DNA of 64,000 nt, from NCBI RefSeq assembly GCF_013280595.1, contig NZ_JAAATY010000010.1, positions 186,001 through 250,000 on the forward strand. Reading direction: 5' to 3'. The position numbers were made by a program, and so were the translations under genes. Below are positions 60,352 to 64,000 of the stretch, piece after piece (position 1 is the stretch's first letter; the number at the start of each line of letters is the position of its first letter). Under the pieces are notes generated by a model that did no database searches, had not been told where the DNA came from, and saw nothing but the letters and a program-made list of their open reading frames with translations. Source of the stretch: Kibdelosporangium persicum. GTDB taxonomy: Bacteria > Actinomycetota > Actinomycetes > Mycobacteriales > Pseudonocardiaceae.

Positions 60352-61824
60352 ATGACAAACGAGACCACCCTGTCCGCCCCAGCCGTCGCGAGCACCGATC
60401 GCCGAGCCGGGCCCGCGACGGGATTCCGGCGCCCGGCCGCGGCATTGGCGCTGCTGGCCTTCGCTCAGCTGATCATTTCGCTGGACTACAACATCGTGTA
60501 CGTGGCGCTGCCGCAGATCGGCTCGACGCTCGGTTTCTCGGCACAGACGCTGCAATGGGTGGTCAGCGCCTACGCGGTCGCGTTCGGTGGGTTCCTGCTG
60601 CTGGGCGGGCGGGCCGTGGATCTGTTCGGCCCGCGCCGCTTGTTCGTGCTGGGGCTGGCGGTGTACGCGGTGGCGTCGCTGGCCGGCGGTCTGGCCACCG
60701 CGCCACTGCCCTTGGTGGCGGCCCGCGCGGCACAAGGGCTTGGCGGCGCGTTGCTGTTCCCCGCGACACTGGCCCTGGTCTCGACCGGGTTCGCCGAAGG
60801 CCGCGAGCGCAACCGCGCCTACGCGGTGTGGGGCACGGCCGGTGGCAGCGGCATGATCCTCGGTTCGCTGCTCGGAGGCGTGCTGACCGACGCGTTCGGC
60901 TGGACGGCGGTCTTCTTCGTCAACGTGCCGTTGGCAGGCGCCGCCGCCCTGCTGGCCCTGCCGCTGATTCCCCGCCGCACCGCGCGGCGGACCGGCCGCC
61001 GGTTCGACGTGGCCGGGGCGCTCACCGCGACCGCCGGGTCCGCGCTGCTGGTGTTCGCGCTCGTGCAGGCACCCGAGTCCGGGTGGACAGCACTGCCCGT
61101 GCTGGCCGCCGCGGTGGCCGGCGTGCTGTTCCTGGCGGCGTTCGCGGTCATCGAGGTTCGCAGTGCCGATCCCTTGCTGCCACTGAAACTGCTGCGCCGC
61201 CGAGACCTCGGCACCGGTGCGCTGGTCACGTTCCTGTACATGGGGACGTTCGGCACGCTGTTGTACTTCCTGACTGTCTACTTCCAGGTGGTCCACGGCT
61301 ACGACGCGCTGCGCACCGGCCTGGCCTTCCTGGTGCCGATGGCCGCCATCGTCGCCGGGTCGCAACTGGGCGGGCGGCTGGCGACAGCGCGTGGCCCCCG
61401 TACCGCCATGATCGCCAGCCTGGTGGTCGGCGGCCTCGGCACACTGCTCGTCGGTGTGAGCCTGTCCACCGGTGGCTCCTACTTGGCGCTGCTGCCCGGC
61501 CTGATCGTGCTCGGCATCGGCCAGGGCGCGGGCTACACGCTGATGTTCGGCGCCGCCACCGCCGCGACTCCCGCCGACCAGCAGGGCGTGGCCTCCGCGG
61601 TCGCGTCGACCACCCAGCAGGTCGGAGGCGCCGTCGGCCTGGCCGTCCTCGTCGCCGTGGCAGGCGCCGCCACCAGCGGTCTGACCGGCGAGGCCCTGCG
61701 TACCGCCACCACCGAGGGAGTGCGCGCGGCCGTGTTCGTCGCGGCCGCCGGAATCGCCCTCACCGCCCTTGCCGCCCTCGGCTTCACCCCCACCCGTCGC
61801 CACAACACCGGCACAGCCGCCTGA
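60352..61824 (+). CDS. MFS drug exporter, DHA2 (EmrB/QacA-like, 14 TM) family
   Basis: The protein has 490 residues with about 14 hydrophobic segments. TM1 carries ISLDYNIVYVALPQIGSTLG, the family's acidic residue pattern. The loop after TM2 is the MFS motif GGRAVDLFGPRRLFV, and GSGMILGSLLGGVLTD near TM5 corresponds to the antiporter motif. It exports hydrophobic compounds using the proton gradient. It is divergent from the MocR regulator and followed 20 bases later by a flavin-dependent oxidoreductase gene, a layout typical of small detoxification units. There is no evidence that it serves the polyketide. Confidence 0.93.
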   Translation: MTNETTLSAPAVASTDRRAGPATGFRRPAAALALLAFAQLIISLDYNIVYVALPQIGSTLGFSAQTLQWVVSAYAVAFGGFLLLGGRAVDLFGPRRLFVLGLAVYAVASLAGGLATAPLPLVAARAAQGLGGALLFPATLALVSTGFAEGRERNRAYAVWGTAGGSGMILGSLLGGVLTDAFGWTAVFFVNVPLAGAAALLALPLIPRRTARRTGRRFDVAGALTATAGSALLVFALVQAPESGWTALPVLAAAVAGVLFLAAFAVIEVRSADPLLPLKLLRRRDLGTGALVTFLYMGTFGTLLYFLTVYFQVVHGYDALRTGLAFLVPMAAIVAGSQLGGRLATARGPRTAMIASLVVGGLGTLLVGVSLSTGGSYLALLPGLIVLGIGQGAGYTLMFGAATAATPADQQGVASAVASTTQQVGGAVGLAVLVAVAGAATSGLTGEALRTATTEGVRAAVFVAAAGIALTALAALGFTPTRRHNTGTAA

Positions 61825-61844
61825 ATCACGTGAAGGAAAAGATC

Positions 61845-63149
61845 ATGAACGGTGTGAACACTCTGCGCTCTGTCGTCCGCGGTCGCGTCCTGCTGCCGAA
61901 CGACTCCGATTTCGACGCCGCCCGCCGCCCGTGGAACCTCGCCGTGCAGCAACCGGTGGTGGCGGTGGTCGAGGCCGCGGACGCCGACGATGTCGCCGCG
62001 CTCGTCCGTCACGCCCGCGCCGCCGGGCTGAGCGTCGCCGTCCAGCCGAACGGGCACGGGGCCACCGGACGCACCGAGGGCACGATCCTGCTGCGCACCG
62101 GAAGGCTGGACACGCTACGGATCGACCCTGCCCGCCGCCGCGCCCACGTCGGCGCCGGTGTGCCGTCGGGCCGGGTGCAAGCCGCCACAGCGCCGCACGG
62201 GCTGACCGGCCTGCCCGGTAGTTCCCCGATCGTCAGCGTCACCGGCGTCGCCCTCGGCGGCGGACTGAGCTGGTTCGGCCGCGCCCACGGCTGGGTCGCC
62301 GACAGCGTGACCGCCTTCGACATCGTCGACACCGAGGGACAGCAGCGGCACGTCACGGCGGAAACGGACGGGGAGCTGTTCTGGGCGCTGCGCGGTGGAG
62401 GCGGGGACTTCGCCATCGTCACCGCCCTCGAACTGGCCCTGCATCCCGCGCCGCGCCTGTACGGCGGCCGCATCCTGTGGAAAGCCGACCGGGCACCCGA
62501 GGTCATGGAGGCCTACCGGCAGATCACCGCCACCGCCCCCGACGAGCTGACCGTTTGGCTGGATCTGCTGCACTTCCCCGGCGCCGACCCCATGGTCGCC
62601 GTCGACGCCACGTATCTCGGCGACGAAAGCGAAGCGCGTGATCTGCTCAGCCCACTGCATCGCCTCGCGCAGCCGTTGTCGGACACGACGCGGACCATGC
62701 CGGTCTCCGAACTCGGCACCATCACCGCCGAACCCACCAACCCCGGCCCGGGACTCTCCCGCGCGGAACTGCTGACCGAACTGGACGACGTCGCCGTCAA
62801 AGCACTGCTCGCCGACCCCATCGCCCCGCTGCTGAGCGTCCAGCTGCGGCACCTCGGCGGCGCGTTCACCCGCCCGTCCGACACGCCGCACGGCCCGCTC
62901 ACCGAGCCCTACGCCCTCTACATGTTCGGCATCCCCAGCGACCCGGCGACCGCCAAGGCCGTCGCCGCCAGACAACACGGTCTCGCGGAAGCCCTGCCCG
63001 TCAGCGGCCGCAAACCGTTGACGTTCCTCAACCCGAGCGAGTCCGTGGCCGATGCCTTCGCCCCCGGCACCGTCGCACGCCTGCGCCACCTCAAGAACCA
63101 CCACGACCCGCACAACACCATCCGCAGCAACTTCCCCGTCCACGGTTGA
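61845..63149 (+). CDS. FAD-linked oxidoreductase (PCMH/berberine-bridge-like)
   Basis: The protein has 434 residues from ATG 61845, with GAAGGA upstream. The FAD-binding PCMH domain shows VAVQPNGHGATGR with the His that usually links FAD covalently, then LPGSSPIVSVTGVALGGGLSWFGRAHG. The Cys of bicovalent berberine-bridge enzymes is Ser here, so single attachment is expected. The C-terminal HDPHNTIRSNFPV is the usual BBE-type ending. Such enzymes oxidise alcohols, sugars or aromatic substrates with oxygen; the substrate is unknown. It is co-transcribed with the MFS gene. Confidence 0.93.
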   Translation: MNGVNTLRSVVRGRVLLPNDSDFDAARRPWNLAVQQPVVAVVEAADADDVAALVRHARAAGLSVAVQPNGHGATGRTEGTILLRTGRLDTLRIDPARRRAHVGAGVPSGRVQAATAPHGLTGLPGSSPIVSVTGVALGGGLSWFGRAHGWVADSVTAFDIVDTEGQQRHVTAETDGELFWALRGGGGDFAIVTALELALHPAPRLYGGRILWKADRAPEVMEAYRQITATAPDELTVWLDLLHFPGADPMVAVDATYLGDESEARDLLSPLHRLAQPLSDTTRTMPVSELGTITAEPTNPGPGLSRAELLTELDDVAVKALLADPIAPLLSVQLRHLGGAFTRPSDTPHGPLTEPYALYMFGIPSDPATAKAVAARQHGLAEALPVSGRKPLTFLNPSESVADAFAPGTVARLRHLKNHHDPHNTIRSNFPVHG

Positions 63150-63176
63150 TGACCGGCTCCACAAGGGACAGTTCAG

Positions 63177-63202
63177 ACCGCCAGCCACCCCGGGCTGGCG
63201 GT
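63177..63202. terminator. Terminator hairpin between convergent genes
   Basis: A perfect 10 bp stem ACCGCCAGCC / GGCTGGCGGT with a 6 nt loop after the oxidoreductase gene, touching the stop codon of the convergent small membrane protein gene. Confidence 0.75.
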
Positions 63203-63402
63203 CAACCGCGGGCCGCGTCGTCGGTACGCACGCTCTTGTAGACGCCGTACAAGGTCTCCAGTCCGCCGACGATCATCAGGACCACGCCGATCTTGGACGG
63301 CGTGAAGATGAAGATCTCCTCGTCGAGCCCGAACAACCAGAGCCCCAAGCCCACCAGGAAGGTGATCGAACCGGTAATGAGCGTCTTACGGGCTGGGGTC
63401 AT
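63202..63402 (-). CDS. Small two-TM membrane protein of unknown function (DUF5708-like)
   Basis: The protein has 66 residues from ATG 63402 with GGAAGGA upstream. Two hydrophobic helices (TLITGSITFLVGLGLWLF and IGVVLMIVGGLETLYGVY) flank a short loop LDEEIFIFTPSK. I associate this pattern with a family of small actinomycete membrane proteins (DUF5708) of unknown role, from memory only. The longer upstream frame has no supporting features. Confidence 0.75.
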   Translation of the reverse strand: MTPARKTLITGSITFLVGLGLWLFGLDEEIFIFTPSKIGVVLMIVGGLETLYGVYKSVRTDDAARG

Positions 63403-63529
63403 GAGAGTCCTTCCCACCACGAGGAACTGGCGCACTGAATCGTCACCAGACCCTAGCCGGGTGCGGCCCCGCCTGGCCTCCTTCAGGTGGAGGAGACCCG
63501 CCTCCATCCTTCGACCGACCCCGGCCACG

Positions 63530-64000
63530 TCATCGACGTGGCTGGAAGTAGCGCTTCGTGATGTGCTTGCCGACGGCCTTGCCGAGAGTGGTGCCGTCGA
63601 CGTCCGCGGAGCGGAAGTGGATGCCCGCCCAGATGCGGGCTTCCACGACCTCCGCGGTGGCCTGCGAGAAGCTCCGGAAGTGCCGGGTGGTGCCGCTGTC
63701 GACGCTGAACGCGCTGAAGGAGACCTTGTCCCGGCCGAAGAAGTGGGCGTATGCCGTCATTTGCGCGGCGGTGCGGCAGGTGTGGCCGGAGGGGTAGTCG
63801 GGGTTCGGCGGGGTGACCACCAGCGGCGTCCAGGTGGGGTCCGCCGTGGTCGCGGGGTTCCCGTCGGTGCCGGCGGTTCGGATGGCGGTGATCGGCCGCC
63901 AGAAGTGCCAGAACTCCTTGTCGTTCGCGCACGCGATCGCGCCGTCCGTGCCGGTGAAGTCGGCCAGCGCGTAGAAGCGTGCGGTCTCCAGCACACTGAG
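63530..64000 (-). CDS. Vanadium-haloperoxidase-like PAP2 family protein, C-terminal part (truncated)
   Basis: The frame is open through the right edge, so the N-terminus lies outside. The visible 157 residues carry the acid phosphatase/vanadium haloperoxidase signature: KEFWHFWRPITAIR, PDYPSGHTCRTAAQMTAYAHFF, SFSQATAEVVEARIWAGIHFRSADVDG. The PSGH and R...GIHFR.AD segments supply the metal/phosphate-binding residues. Actinomycete relatives of this type are mostly secreted, uncharacterised proteins; haloperoxidase activity is not implied by sequence alone. It is convergent with nothing in view and unrelated to the cluster. Confidence 0.85.
   Translation of the reverse strand, partial: LSVLETARFYALADFTGTDGAIACANDKEFWHFWRPITAIRTAGTDGNPATTADPTWTPLVVTPPNPDYPSGHTCRTAAQMTAYAHFFGRDKVSFSAFSVDSGTTRHFRSFSQATAEVVEARIWAGIHFRSADVDGTTLGKAVGKHITKRYFQPRR

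Overview
The window is high-GC actinomycete DNA (GTG starts, strong G/C third positions, TTA codons confined to a few genes). The overall style suggests Streptomyces or Pseudonocardiales, but no marker gene fixes the genus. About 1..54085 is most of one modular type I polyketide cluster, truncated at the left edge. The rest is ordinary chromosome: a terpene synthase, a secreted protease, a decayed glycoside hydrolase, a MocR/MFS/flavin-oxidase group and the end of a vanadium-haloperoxidase/PAP2-type gene.

Layout. 1..2214 (minus): start of a PKS gene whose AT looks methylmalonyl-specific. 2422..3213: type II thioesterase. 3420..6009: two-gene ABC exporter divergent from a TetR regulator. 6019..21114 (minus): two PKS genes, one single-module (methylmalonyl, A-type KR) and one bimodular (two malonyl/DH/B-type KR modules, a diene-forming pair). 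21299..22273 (minus): a compact glycosyltransferase-like protein. 22556..27397: deoxysugar operon (2,3-dehydratase, 3-ketoreductase, Fe-S/PLP 3-dehydratase, 4-aminotransferase), expected to give a 4-amino-2,3,4,6-tetradeoxyhexose of the forosamine type. 27863..31406 (minus): glycosyltransferase, P450-like activator and a second compact glycosyltransferase-like protein, downstream of the terminal bimodular PKS with thioesterase (31483..42729, minus). 43038..47114: the complete five-gene methoxymalonyl-ACP set. 47602..50565: PIG-L deacetylase, UDP-HexNAc dehydrogenase and nucleotide-sugar decarboxylase/epimerase, best read as a xylosamine-type amino-pentose pathway. 50596..54011: orphan PqqD-like protein divergent from a LAL-type LuxR regulator.

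Taken together, the genes point to a polyene macrolide or macrolactam with a 2-methoxy-2,4-dienoyl carbonyl end and two amino sugars. That is the set of features I associate with the incednine/sipanmycin type of macrolactam. The loading module, early PKS modules, NDP-sugar 4,6-dehydratase and any starter-unit genes are not here and presumably lie to the left.

The most striking new observation is a promoter code. Four divergent intergenic regions plus the promoter of the 21114 PKS gene contain nine copies of one architecture: a TAGGGG box directly abutting the -35 hexamer, a 17-18 bp spacer, and a -10 of the form (T/C)AnnnT. These nine promoters account for every biosynthetic operon in the cluster but not for the exporter/TetR pair. 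The obvious candidate reader is the LAL regulator. Second, two of the three glycosyltransferase-like proteins are about 100 residues short, have Arg where the intact one has the putative catalytic His, and have a degraded sugar-nucleotide site; they look like non-catalytic partners.
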